This document shows, piece by piece, positions 45,123 to 53,615 of a DNA stretch of 64,000 nt. The stretch comes from an uncultured Planctomycetales bacterium (GTDB lineage: Bacteria; Planctomycetota; Planctomycetia; Pirellulales; Thermoguttaceae), in contig CALARR010000344.1 of assembly GCA_937889015.1 (NCBI GenBank), positions 13,018-77,017 on the forward strand, written 5' to 3'. Both the position numbers and the translations under genes were made by a program. The stretch's first letter is position 1; the number at the start of each line of letters is the position of its first letter. The notes under the pieces are model-generated. The model made no database searches. It was not told where the DNA came from and worked only from the letters and a program-made list of their open reading frames with translations.

Positions 45123-46697
45123 CTATTCGCCTGCGATGCGATCTTCGAACCGGACCTGGCCGTCGACGTCGTAGAAACGAAGGGTCAAGCTCGGTTTGCC
45201 ATCGATGCGTTCGACCGTGCCGGTGAGAAACCCGCCGGCCACGCGCAGGTAGCGGTGGTACTCGGGGACAAATCCGTTGGGGGGCCAGCCGCCGGCATGT
45301 TTGTCGCTGACGGAGCCACACGAGTACTCGTGCAGGCCGGTCTGGGGGTCGATGGAATGATACTGCCAATGCCGGTCGCCGTTGAGCACGACCATATTCT
45401 TCTGCGCGGCGATGAACTGGCGCAGCTCGTTCCCCTCGTGCGCGAAGCAGGTGTTGGCGTGATTGTCGCGTTTCTTGGCTCGGTCCGGTCCGACCAAGGG
45501 TGTGGGGCTCAAGAGCACGCGGAACGTGGCGTCGGAAGCCCGGACGGTTTGTTTGAACCAGGCTTTTTGCGTTGGCCCCCAGATGGATTTGTCCGGCCCG
45601 TCGGGATCGGTGTTGGGGCTGCGGAAGTCGCGTCCCTCGACCATCCAGATTTGCAGATCCCGGCCCCAGCGGCGCGTGCGGTAGGTCAACTCGCCCATGG
45701 GCACTTGCTCGCGGAACACGGCCTGCCCTTGGGCAAAGGTGAACTGGCCCATCTTGCTGTTTGTCATCGTGGGAAAGCAGTCATCCTGCAGGGTGTCGTG
45801 GTCGTCTTTTTGGAAATAGCTGCTCGTCTGACGGTGAAAAGCCACCACAGATGGCAGGCTGTAGGTGCGCCACCAGAGGCGGCGAGCCAGATCGATGTTC
45901 AGAGCCCAATCCTGGGGCGTGGCCGGGTAGTCGTAATAGACGATATCGCCCGTGTGCACGAAGAAGTCCGGCTGGAGCTTGAGCATCTGGCCATAGATCT
46001 TGTAGCCTTCGGGGCAATCGCGCGTGTAGTGCGACTGACAGGTGGAAACGGCAAACAGCACGCGTGCCGGCTGGTCGGCGGCGGGCGCGGTGCGGAATGC
46101 GCCTTCCAGGTATTGGCCGGCCGGGCTGCCGCCGGCGCCGCGCGATTCGACACGCAACTCGTAGCGCGCCTGGGGCTGCAATCCGCTGAGGGGAATCTGG
46201 CGTGTGAAGTCCCGCTGAGCGTCGACCGCCTGCCAGGCACTGAACTGCCAGTCGCCTTGGCCGGCCAGACGGTGGCCCACGCGGACCTCGCCGGCTGTGC
46301 CCGGTACGGACTCGGGGAGCTGTTCGGCTGGCAGGTCCGGCACACGGGGGGCGGCTTTGCCCTTGCGGCCTGCGCCCTCCTTCTGCTTGGGAACTGGGGC
46401 TTGAGGCGGAAACGGATTGGGCAGAGGAACACGAGTGAGACGCGTCCAGACGATGGCCGAAGTGTCGGTCACCTCGCCCACCTTAAATCCGGTTGTCTGA
46501 TACGGGCCGGATGCGGGGTTGGCGGCTCTGCTGCCTGCCGCCGGAATCATGTTGAACAAGGCGACAAGGATCGCCAGCGAAAAGTATCCCCGAGGCGGCC
46601 ACGGCCCAAGGGGAGGGCAAGAATGGGTTGAAATATCAGAACGCCGCAGGGCCGGATGGAAATGCGGGGCCTGAAAACGGTGCGTTGCGCGGTCCAC
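45123..46697 (-). CDS. PhoD-like metallophosphatase (alkaline phosphatase D family), exported
   Basis: About 524 residues. Residues near 35-55 form a hydrophobic export signal (YFSLAILVALFNMIPAAG). An N-terminal fibronectin-like PhoD_N domain (DTSAIVWTRLTRV) carries a Lys/Gly/Pro-rich insert. The metallophosphatase core has FVHTGDIVYYDYPATP (metal-binding Asp), KDDHDTLQDD, and VVLNGDRHWQYHS (metal-binding Asp/His). These fit Fe/Ca phosphodiesterases of the PhoD group that release phosphate from organic esters or teichoic-type polymers. The start is uncertain: GTG at 46697 has GGAAGG about 8 bases upstream and is used here; the open frame extends much further without family-like sequence. Confidence 0.8.
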   Translation of the reverse strand: MDRATHRFQAPHFHPALRRSDISTHSCPPLGPWPPRGYFSLAILVALFNMIPAAGSRAANPASGPYQTTGFKVGEVTDTSAIVWTRLTRVPLPNPFPPQAPVPKQKEGAGRKGKAAPRVPDLPAEQLPESVPGTAGEVRVGHRLAGQGDWQFSAWQAVDAQRDFTRQIPLSGLQPQARYELRVESRGAGGSPAGQYLEGAFRTAPAADQPARVLFAVSTCQSHYTRDCPEGYKIYGQMLKLQPDFFVHTGDIVYYDYPATPQDWALNIDLARRLWWRTYSLPSVVAFHRQTSSYFQKDDHDTLQDDCFPTMTNSKMGQFTFAQGQAVFREQVPMGELTYRTRRWGRDLQIWMVEGRDFRSPNTDPDGPDKSIWGPTQKAWFKQTVRASDATFRVLLSPTPLVGPDRAKKRDNHANTCFAHEGNELRQFIAAQKNMVVLNGDRHWQYHSIDPQTGLHEYSCGSVSDKHAGGWPPNGFVPEYHRYLRVAGGFLTGTVERIDGKPSLTLRFYDVDGQVRFEDRIAGE

Positions 46698-46899
46698 GGC
46701 GTTACCTTCCGGAAAATGGGTTGTCTGGAACACGAATGCACAACCGCACGAGATGATCGAGTATACCCGGCTCGTGCATGGGCTGCCACCTTTGGCTGGC
46801 AGAATGCCCGCCGGATGACGATGGGGACGCCCACGGGCGCTTGCGGTGAAGCCGTGGCCGAACTGGGGTAGGCGATTTGCGGCTGGGTTCAGTATGCTG

Positions 46900-46913
46900 T
46901 GCGACATGTCGCA
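46900..46913 (+). promoter_or_regulatory. 14-bp perfect palindrome upstream of the chagasin-like gene
   Basis: TGCGACATGTCGCA is a perfect inverted repeat 80 bases before the next start. It could be an operator; no regulator is identified. Confidence 0.3.
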
Positions 46914-46992
46914 TTTCTGATCGCAGTCGTTCACGGACGGCCCGAACCGGGGCTGTTCGTGAACGTGGTTCGGCACCATGGAGGAGACAACC

Positions 46993-48117
46993 GTGCGAGC
47001 GCGTGTGTTGAGAGCTATCGGCGTCGTGTGGGGGATCACGATTCTACTGACGGCAGGTATGGCACACGGCGACGACGCTCCGCAGGGCATCGCCGGCGAT
47101 GGCTCCGGCAAGATCGACATTTCTGCGCCAGGCACCTATCGCAGCGGGCAGTGGGAGTACCGACTGGTCGTGACCGCGCCGGGCAGCAAGAGCCAGGGGT
47201 CGCGCGGCGAACTGCTCTTCGGCGGCAAACCGGTCGACGAGCCGGCGCGCGGCAACTACTTTCGCACTCCGTGGGGCGAGATTCATTGGGTCGGCAATCC
47301 GGGCGTGCCCTGGGGACCCCACGGCTGGATGCCGCGCCCCAAGCAGTGCCACGATGGCCGGGACCTGGGCGAGCCCTGGCTGGAAAACGGCGCGCCGGTG
47401 GTGATGGCGGTTGTTTTGGGCACGGGCAAGGAGGGGGCCGAGGATACGAAGATCGATCCTTGGGTGCGGGAAGAGATGCAGAGACTGGGCGTGGAGGCCC
47501 CCTGCGTCACGCGCGCCTGGTTTCCGCTGACCGATCAGGCCACGACGCTCCACGACACCAAACTTTACGGCACGTTGACCGTCCGTGTCTGTCCCGCGCG
47601 CGAGGCGGAGAAGTTGACCGTCCTGCTGGACGGCACGAAGACGGAGCGTCTGGACCTGCCTCGCCAGGATGGAGCCACGAGGCTCATTCGCCAGAGGCTG
47701 GACAGCGGCATTGCGCGCCAGGACTTCTACCTGGCGTTCCGCGTGGATCGGGCCGCGCCCGACTGGCCGCGTCCCCTGGACATCGGCCTGGAAGCGGAGG
47801 GCAAGGAAGTCCTGGTCAAGGGCACGAAGGAAGTGGTGATCAGCCTGCCGGGCGACAAACGCAGCGGTCTGGTGTGGAGTGTCAAGGGGCTGCAGGGCGA
47901 TGCGTTGTTGGCGTCCTCGGTGAAGTCGTCGGGCGGGCCGCAGTTTGCCCCGGCCAACGGCGCGGCGGCCGATACCGGCGGACGAGGCCTGTTTGAGAAC
48001 GTGTTCCGCGTGACGGGCTGCGGTAAAACGCACGTGGAATTGGAGTACAACCGCCCCTGGCAGTCCGACAAGCCGGCCAAGAAGACCTATCGGGTCACGC
48101 TGGACGTGCAGCCGTAG
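46993..48117 (+). CDS. Exported protein with C-terminal chagasin-like (I42) protease-inhibitor domain
   Basis: 374 residues. GTG start at 46993 with GGAGGAG 6 bases upstream; signal peptide VLRAIGVVWGITILLTAGMAHG. The N-terminal about 270 residues are not recognised; they include an ISAPGTYRSGQWEYRLV strand block and a run of Trp/Pro residues (NPGVPWGPHGW). The C-terminal about 90 residues resemble chagasin/I42 inhibitors of cysteine proteases: SGLVWSVKG, GGRGLFENVFRVTGCGKT and the family hallmark ELEYNRPWQSDKP. That match covers the inhibitor loop positions by pattern only. The fused N-terminal part is unusual, because most I42 inhibitors are single-domain proteins of about 110 residues. Confidence 0.6.
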   Translation: MRARVLRAIGVVWGITILLTAGMAHGDDAPQGIAGDGSGKIDISAPGTYRSGQWEYRLVVTAPGSKSQGSRGELLFGGKPVDEPARGNYFRTPWGEIHWVGNPGVPWGPHGWMPRPKQCHDGRDLGEPWLENGAPVVMAVVLGTGKEGAEDTKIDPWVREEMQRLGVEAPCVTRAWFPLTDQATTLHDTKLYGTLTVRVCPAREAEKLTVLLDGTKTERLDLPRQDGATRLIRQRLDSGIARQDFYLAFRVDRAAPDWPRPLDIGLEAEGKEVLVKGTKEVVISLPGDKRSGLVWSVKGLQGDALLASSVKSSGGPQFAPANGAAADTGGRGLFENVFRVTGCGKTHVELEYNRPWQSDKPAKKTYRVTLDVQP

Positions 48118-48128
48118 TCCGCAGCGAG

Positions 48129-49220
48129 TTACTTCTTCTCTGCTTTTTCCGCGGCGCGCAGGTCCTTGGGGCAATTGGGATCCTGCGGCACCGCCTTGCC
48201 CACTTTCTCCACGGGATGCGTGAAGAGGTAACGCCACACGTCCTCATGGATGAACTTGCCGGATTCGTCCTTGACGGCGGACCCGCCGGGGACCACCGAT
48301 CCGTGGGCGCGGCGGCTGTCCTCTTTCACGTCGGCGTGCGTGATCAGCCGGCGCGTGTTGTCGTAGGGGGCCTTGGCCTCGTCGACGTCGACCACCGGGC
48401 CGTACGCGTGCAGGCCCAGCAGTTCCCAGGAGCGGCAATAGTGGTGGCCGCTCCAGCCGCCGTCCAGGACGTGCGTGAAGCCGAAGTAGCGATTGGCCGG
48501 CGTGGCCGAGGGCAAGGCCTGCCAGACTTCGTACTGGTCGCGCGGGCCGCAGAACATCACCACCCGGTCCACACGCTGATGCTTAGCGAATCGCGCCGCC
48601 GTGGTCGAACCGTGCGAACTGCCGGAGATAATGACCCGATCCCAACGCAGGCTGCGTTTGTTCGGCGCGATGAAGTAGTCCCAGCGGCCCTGCGGGTGCG
48701 TCTTGGCGAGCCATTTGACAAACTGGAAGGCGCGTTCCATCATGCCGTCCGGCTTGGGGATGTCGACCAGGGGGCTGAAGTCCTCGCCGGTGGCCGCTTC
48801 CAGGCGAATCTTGCCTACGAGCATGCCGTCGTCGCCGGGCGAGTCCTTGCCGAACTTACCGAACCAGCCGTTGGCATAGTGCACCTGGATCGCGTGCAGG
48901 CCATAGCTGTTGACCCGCTCGAACAGGCCCGGGCTGTAGCCCATCAACCAGATGACCAGTTTGCCTTGCGGCTTGACGCGCGTGTCCACCGTGGCGTTCT
49001 CTACGTCGGCCGGCTTGCCCCCCTTTTCAAACACGAATTCGATCTCCGGATGGGGCTTGGCACGCGGATCAAGCTGGCTGGCTCGCGCGTTCAGTTCGTA
49101 GCGTTGCGGCGTGCGGTCGCGGAGGATCATGGGGGCTTCGGCGGCCTGCAACGCGGAGAAGGGAGCCAGGAGCAGCGCGGCGTTGAAGGCCGCGAGCAGA
49201 TGAGATGCTTTGAAGTTCAT
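48129..49220 (-). CDS. Exported alpha/beta-hydrolase-like protein
   Basis: 363 residues with a signal peptide (residues 1 to about 26). The core has the nucleophile elbow RVIISGSSHGSTTAARFAKH (GxSxG with Ser in GSSHG), preceded by a typical beta-strand order (KLVIWLMGYSPG). A late region GLHAYGPVVDVDEA and SWELLGLH could carry the acid and His of the triad. It may belong to the BPSS1187-type family, which has this architecture; that name is given from memory of the pattern and is tentative. It is followed 33 bases later by the TIM-barrel isomerase gene on the same strand, so the two are probably co-transcribed. Confidence 0.65.
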   Translation of the reverse strand: MNFKASHLLAAFNAALLLAPFSALQAAEAPMILRDRTPQRYELNARASQLDPRAKPHPEIEFVFEKGGKPADVENATVDTRVKPQGKLVIWLMGYSPGLFERVNSYGLHAIQVHYANGWFGKFGKDSPGDDGMLVGKIRLEAATGEDFSPLVDIPKPDGMMERAFQFVKWLAKTHPQGRWDYFIAPNKRSLRWDRVIISGSSHGSTTAARFAKHQRVDRVVMFCGPRDQYEVWQALPSATPANRYFGFTHVLDGGWSGHHYCRSWELLGLHAYGPVVDVDEAKAPYDNTRRLITHADVKEDSRRAHGSVVPGGSAVKDESGKFIHEDVWRYLFTHPVEKVGKAVPQDPNCPKDLRAAEKAEKK

Positions 49221-49253
49221 GAGCGGTGCTTTCGTTAGCGATGGACGGAGCGA

Positions 49254-50171
49254 TTACTTGAGGCTGGCCAGGAGTTGTTCGACGAACGCCTTGGCCTTTT
49301 TGGCCTCGGCCAGGGTCGCCGGCAGATCGCCCGGGGCCAGGCATTCGATCAACATGGGGCCGTGGGTGAAACCGGCGGCGTGGAGCTTCTTCATCATGGC
49401 GGCAAAGTCGACCTGCCCTGTGCCCGGCGTCAGGGCCACGTCCTTGGGCGCGCGAAAATCCTTGACCGACATGCCGGTCACCACTCCGCGAATGGCCTCG
49501 CAGTCGACGGCCGGGTCGATCTTTCCTTCGGAGTAGAAGAAGACGTTGCCCGGGTCGTACATCAGCGTGAAGTTCTTGCGGTTGACGCGTTGGAAGGCGT
49601 CGCGCATCTGCGGGGCGGTGCCGGTTGTGCCGCCGTGCGGCTTGAGCACGATGGCGATCTGCTTCTCGGCCGCGTAGTCGCAGCACTCGGCGATGGTGCG
49701 GCAGCTTTGTTCGTAGGTGGCTTCCGGGCTGACCGACGAGAGGAGCACGGACCAGGCCTGGGCCGCATGGCAGTTGTCGATCATCTTGCGGAGGTTTTCG
49801 GGACCCTTTTCCAGGGCCAGGCCGCCGGCATAGATGTTGGTGACGGTGAGGCCGCGTTTGCGCGCCTCTTCGCCGGCCAGGGCCGCTTCATCGACGGTCG
49901 TGTTGACGCCGATGACGCGCTTGGTCGGGGTGTTGGCCCCACTGAAGCCCACATATTTGAAACCGGCCTCGGCCATGGCATCGAAGCCCACGCGGTAGTC
50001 CTCTTTGGCCCAGGGGCGCGTCCAGCAGCCGATCAGCCAGCCGCGATCCTGGAAGTAGGCGGGGCCTTGGGCGGCCTGGGCAAGGGCCGGTCGGACCAAG
50101 ATCGCCGCCGCGCCCACGGCGGCCGAATGAGCCAGAAAATGACGACGGGACAACGTCTGCGCGCGGTGCAT
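49254..50171 (-). CDS. Exported sugar phosphate isomerase/epimerase-like TIM-barrel protein (Tat signal)
   Basis: 305 residues. The Tat signal reads QTLSRRHFLAHSAAVGAAA with twin arginines at 9-10. The mature part is a xylose-isomerase-like (AP endonuclease 2) TIM barrel: DAMAEAGFKYVGFSG, IAIVLKPHGGTTGTAPQMRD, TLMYDPGNVFFYSEG and HGPMLIECLAPGDLP, with His/Glu/Asp at metal-binding positions. Secreted members often appear with Gfo/Idh/MocA oxidases and act on oxidised sugars. The start has GGAGT about 9 bases upstream. It is the first gene of a two-gene unit with the downstream hydrolase. Confidence 0.8.
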   Translation of the reverse strand: MHRAQTLSRRHFLAHSAAVGAAAILVRPALAQAAQGPAYFQDRGWLIGCWTRPWAKEDYRVGFDAMAEAGFKYVGFSGANTPTKRVIGVNTTVDEAALAGEEARKRGLTVTNIYAGGLALEKGPENLRKMIDNCHAAQAWSVLLSSVSPEATYEQSCRTIAECCDYAAEKQIAIVLKPHGGTTGTAPQMRDAFQRVNRKNFTLMYDPGNVFFYSEGKIDPAVDCEAIRGVVTGMSVKDFRAPKDVALTPGTGQVDFAAMMKKLHAAGFTHGPMLIECLAPGDLPATLAEAKKAKAFVEQLLASLK

Positions 50172-50369
50172 GGGTGAGACTCCGGGTTGCAGGCGGGGAG
50201 GAGATCAACCGCCCATTATAGCCACCGGGCCGGGCTGAAAGGAACAGGTGGGCAGGATTTGGCGACAGCCTGGTTTCCTGGCCGTGGGGCACGACGCCGC
50301 GCGATGGATAGCCGTGCGCTGTAGGCACCGCCCCGTCGACTGTTACGAATTCATCCGCTACTATCGCTG

Positions 50370-50957
50370 CTATTTCGATATTGTCAGGCGAAGAGGTCGA
50401 TGAAGCAGTCTGACCTTCTTGCGGGCCTTGGATCGGCTGTCGCTCAAGAGTGCATGTAGCATTCGAGATGCCACGATTTCGTCCTTCAACATTTGCACCA
50501 ACTCCCTCCATTCATTCCCAGTCGGCGTCTCGCTTCTCCAAGCAACCATGAAGTCAAAATAAGCCCCGTGCCGAATCAGTCTTCCGGGGAGTGATGGACC
50601 CAAGTCACCGATCAGGATACCGTAACGTAAGTATGGATGGACTTGTTTGTGGGTCGCGGCCTTCGTGCTGTATGTCAAGGCATCGTGTGTCGTGATGCTC
50701 CCCTTCTTGCACTCGACGACGACACGTGGTATCCAGTGTCCATCATCCCGTGCGTCGTAGACAAGTAGATCGGTTTCATAGCCGGCGATCTGCGGCTGAT
50801 CCGGGCCGTCAACGCGATACTGGAGAATCTCATAGGCGTAAGTGAGTCTCTTGCCGGAATCAACGACAACCTTGCAGTCGTCTTCGTTACACCGTTGCAG
50901 ATCATGGTGGAGTCTTGTCCGGAGAACCGATCTTACCCATTCTCCTTCGTTCGTCAT
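50370..50957 (-). CDS. PD-(D/E)XK nuclease-like hypothetical protein
   Basis: 195 residues, no signal peptide. The core reads YETDLLVYDARDDGHWIPRV followed by VVECKKG, giving an Asp, then Glu-x-Lys in the arrangement of PD-(D/E)XK nuclease folds. The protein then resembles restriction-endonuclease-like regulators of unknown type (TTHDALTYSTKAATHKQVHP). Start at 50957 is supported by GAGGAG about 8 bases upstream. Base composition is visibly less G/C than its neighbours, which suggests recent acquisition. No methyltransferase or specificity subunit is next to it, so a full restriction system is not supported; defence or repair are both possible. Confidence 0.65.
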   Translation of the reverse strand: MTNEGEWVRSVLRTRLHHDLQRCNEDDCKVVVDSGKRLTYAYEILQYRVDGPDQPQIAGYETDLLVYDARDDGHWIPRVVVECKKGSITTHDALTYSTKAATHKQVHPYLRYGILIGDLGPSLPGRLIRHGAYFDFMVAWRSETPTGNEWRELVQMLKDEIVASRMLHALLSDSRSKARKKVRLLHRPLRLTISK

Positions 50958-51024
50958 TACGCATACTCCTCGGGCATTGGCCTCGTCGTCAGGTATGTCG
51001 TGGCCAGGGGATGTCTATTGGTGC

Positions 51025-51120
51025 TCAGAATAGCAATGCAACGTGAGGGTGACGTTTGCCGCACGAAACCGGGCTCCCGTTGGTCGCCCTGGTTGCATTG
51101 CTTATCTGAGGGTCAATACG
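51025..51120 (+). repeat. Repeat family 3, copy 2
   Basis: Blocks AAACCGGGCTCCCG, TTGCATTGCTTATCTGAG, then CAATACGAG, matching 15590-15690 in order and spacing. It covers the stop codon of the hypothetical gene ending at 51102. Confidence 0.5.
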
Positions 51121-51758
51121 AGGGTTGGGCCTTGGTCGTTCACTCCTTCAGCAAATGCGAAACTGGAGATGGCGCGATCTTGCGGACTCCTGGCAGGAAA
51201 CTCGCGGATCAGATCGCCCGTCTCCGCGGATGAAAGTACGGCGGCAAGCTGGAAGCATCGTTCGACATCACACGGGATCTTCGCCGCAGCGTGATGAAGC
51301 AGGGACAGCCATCGCAAGGTCTCGCGCATGTCGGTCCGTGAGTCCTCGATCGAAAGGGCTGCCAGACCCAGCTTGATCGCCTCTTCCGACCTGGTGCGCA
51401 AGGCACGAACCGCCATGCGCCAGGCGAAGTGCTGAAGCGCGGCGGCCAAGGCGGGAGTGACCTTGCGCCGCAGCGATGTCCGTTGGCGCGCGGTGGCATT
51501 GGCGTAGGCTCGGCACAATCGGCGGATCTCGGCGGCCGGCACTACGACCGAGGCGTCGTTGGCAGCGGTTTCCTGGAGGCACACCCATCCGCGATCGAAG
51601 ATCACCTTCGATTCTCGCTCAAGGGCATCCCAATGGAACTGCCGATTGGGAGGACGCAGGAACTCAGCCTGCGCAGGTCGATGGCCTTCTTGGACCAACT
51701 TGTCTGCCCGACCACGCAATACGTGAAGCAGCTTGGCAAGTGCATGCACGACTCTCAT
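51102..51758 (-). CDS. Hypothetical all-helical protein
   Basis: 218-residue protein of unknown function, cytoplasmic (no signal). It is Ala/Arg/Leu-rich and predicted helical: CRAYANATARQRTSLRRKV, MAVRALRTRSEEAIKLGLAA and TLRWLSLLHHAAAKI suggest helical-repeat or adaptor character. Start at 51758 has only a weak ribosome site. The C-terminal residues and stop codon are inside a copy of repeat family 3. It precedes the PD-(D/E)XK-like gene in the same direction, 144 bases upstream of its start, and may form a unit with it. Confidence 0.5.
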   Translation of the reverse strand: MRVVHALAKLLHVLRGRADKLVQEGHRPAQAEFLRPPNRQFHWDALERESKVIFDRGWVCLQETAANDASVVVPAAEIRRLCRAYANATARQRTSLRRKVTPALAAALQHFAWRMAVRALRTRSEEAIKLGLAALSIEDSRTDMRETLRWLSLLHHAAAKIPCDVERCFQLAAVLSSAETGDLIREFPARSPQDRAISSFAFAEGVNDQGPTLVLTLR

Positions 51759-52303
51759 GGCACTACCGGGACCTTCAGCGTTTCCCCTTTGGCTTTTCGT
51801 CCAGCTCCTTGGGCCCCTGATACTCCGGGCTCGGCCTTCGGCCAAAGCCAAACAGAGGGAACCACGAGGACACGAAGAGCACGAAGAAGGGAAGGGATGA
51901 AAGAACGCAGCTCGTCTGAAATCCTCGCAGGCTCCCAAGCATTGGACGGTTGGCAGTCTTCACGGCGTCAGAGTTCTTTGGGGACTCAGAGAGGAGCTTG
52001 GTGAGGGCAGTATACCAAAGTGTGGTTTGGGTGGCAAAGACACTCTGAGCTATGGCCTATCGGCTGGAATCTGGGCCTCCCGCGGCCGCGGGACGGCCCT
52101 TGGCAATTTGGGCCTCAGTGAGGCGGTCAAGCCGTTCCGGAGCGGTGAGCGTGCCGCTGCGGCGTCGCCTCCTGGGGTTACGCTGCGCTCCACCCCAGGC
52201 TACTCACATGCGGCCGCTCCGCGGCAGCAGCCGCCCTGGCACCCGGTGCAATAATGGGAATGCACCGACGTGTCTCGTTCGATTCCCAACCTGACGGGAT
52301 TTC
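51759..52303. other. Repeat-bearing intergenic region
   Basis: No gene seen. It carries a copy of repeat family 2 (52050-52117) and an inverted repeat of CCTGGGGT/ACCCCAGG arms at about 52168-52200 that could be a weak 3' hairpin for the nrd operon coming from the right. An A/G-rich stretch with repeated CACGAAGA lies near 51865-51895. Confidence 0.5.
52050..52117 (+). repeat. Repeat family 2, copy 2
   Basis: Contains CCTCCCGCGGCCGCGGGACG, then TTGGCAAT and GGGCCTCAG, matching 15350-15411. Confidence 0.5.
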
Positions 52304-53014
52304 TCACCTGAGGGCCGCATCGCCCCGAACCTCCACGCGATCCAGGTGTCGCCGAGCCACCTTCTGCAGGCGCCGCATAAGATCGTCGATCGGACCGTCG
52401 GCGTCCGGCGTGGATTGCGCCGCCGGGTCTGTCGGACGCACCGGTTGCAGGATGTAGAGCGGGGCGCCGGCACCGAAGCGGGCCAACGACTCGACTGCCG
52501 CTGCGTCGTGGACGCGCGGGACCACCGTGGTACGGAATTCGTAGGCGACGCCGCTGCGTCGCAGCAGGTCGCGGCTGGCCGCCAAGAGGGACGAATCCAC
52601 GCTCACGCCAGTCAGTTCCGCATAGCGCGCAGGATCGTGCTTGAGGTCCATGGCCACGTAGTCCAGCAATCGTTGGCCGATGGCTTCGGCCAGCACGTCC
52701 GGTCGCAGGCCGTTGGTGTCGAGCTTCACCAAGAGTCCTTCCTGCTTGATGCGGCGCAGAAAGGGGAGCAGACCCGGCTGCAGCGTCGGCTCGCCGCCCG
52801 ACACGACCACGCCGTCGAGCAGGCCCCGGCGCGCGCCGAGGAACGCAAGGGCCTGCTCGGCGGAGAGCGACGCCTGGCCGGGCACTTCCAACGGGATGAA
52901 CTGCGGATTGTGGCAGTAGCTGCACCGCAGGTTGCAGCCCTGTGTGAACAGGATGCACGCCACGTGGCCGGGGAAGTCCTGGAGCGTGAAGGGGTGGATT
53001 CCGCCGATGCGCAT
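52304..53014 (-). CDS. nrdG: Anaerobic ribonucleoside-triphosphate reductase activating enzyme (radical SAM)
   Basis: 236 residues. Radical SAM activase that installs the glycyl radical on NrdD. The cluster motif is CNLRCSYCHNP (Cys27, Cys31, Cys34), preceded by IGGIHPFTLQDFPGHVACIL, the standard opening of the longer NrdG2-type activases. SGGEPTLQPG (the GGE motif that contacts SAM) and LDTNGLRPDVL follow. Start is placed at ATG 53014; a TTG at 53047 is possible but less family-like. Third gene of the nrdD-dcd-nrdG operon, with its start 35 bases from the dcd stop, under the cobalamin riboswitch. Confidence 0.9.
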   Translation of the reverse strand: MRIGGIHPFTLQDFPGHVACILFTQGCNLRCSYCHNPQFIPLEVPGQASLSAEQALAFLGARRGLLDGVVVSGGEPTLQPGLLPFLRRIKQEGLLVKLDTNGLRPDVLAEAIGQRLLDYVAMDLKHDPARYAELTGVSVDSSLLAASRDLLRRSGVAYEFRTTVVPRVHDAAAVESLARFGAGAPLYILQPVRPTDPAAQSTPDADGPIDDLMRRLQKVARRHLDRVEVRGDAALR

Positions 53015-53048
53015 GGGCGAGTTTCGCGCGGGACAATGGGTACCCAAG

Positions 53049-53615
53049 TCAGAGCCGGGGCAGCGTCAGGCCAGTCTGGCCCTGGTACTTGCCGTGGCGG
53101 TCGGCATACGACTTCTGGCACGGCATATCGCTCTCGAAGAACAGCACCTGGGCCACGCCTTCGCCGGCGTAGATCTTGGCCGGCAGGGGCGTGGTGTTGG
53201 AGATTTCGAGCACGGCGCGGCCCTCCCAGCCCGGCTCGAAGGGCGTCACGTTGACGATCACGCCGCAGCGCGCATAGGTTGATTTGCCGACGCAGATGGT
53301 CAGCACGTTGCGCGGAATGCGGAAGGTCTCCACGCTCACGGCCAGGGCGAAGCTGTTGGGCGGAATGAGGCAGGTCGGGCCGTTCATCTCCACCAGGCTC
53401 TTGGTGTCGAACTGCTTGGGATCGACGATCGAACCGTAGACGTTGGTGAAGACGCGAAACTCGTCCGAGACACGCACATCGTAGCCGTAGGAGGAAACCC
53501 CGTAGGAAATCACGCGCCGGCCATCGACCTCGCGCACCAGTTCCTCGGCAAAGGGCTCGATCATGCGGTGTTGCCGGGCCATCTCCCGAATCCATGTGTC
53601 CGGCTTGATGCTCAC
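53049..53615 (-). CDS. dcd: dCTP deaminase
   Basis: 188-residue cytoplasmic enzyme that deaminates dCTP to dUTP, feeding thymidylate synthesis. Family blocks are [13 protein letters not shown] near residue 40, [38 protein letters not shown] and [20 protein letters not shown], with the catalytic Glu in VLEISNTTP. The C-terminus [14 protein letters not shown] is the usual nucleotide-binding tail. GTG start at 53615 overlaps the nrdD stop by two bases (GTGA), which implies translational coupling. Having dcd between nrdD and nrdG ties dUTP supply to anaerobic deoxynucleotide synthesis. Confidence 0.95.
   Translation of the reverse strand: MSIKPDTWIREMARQHRMIEPFAEELVREVDGRRVISYGVSSYGYDVRVSDEFRVFTNVYGSIVDPKQFDTKSLVEMNGPTCLIPPNSFALAVSVETFRIPRNVLTICVGKSTYARCGVIVNVTPFEPGWEGRAVLEISNTTPLPAKIYAGEGVAQVLFFESDMPCQKSYADRHGKYQGQTGLTLPRL

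Noticed and set aside
50370..50957. Complete restriction-modification system around the PD-(D/E)XK-like gene
   Set aside because: No methyltransferase or specificity gene is nearby; only a single nuclease-like fold is supported.
52168..52200. CCTGGGGT/ACCCCAGG inverted repeat as a firm terminator of the nrd operon
   Set aside because: No T tract follows on the minus strand and similar phrases are common in planctomycete intergenic DNA, so it is only mentioned in the intergenic note.
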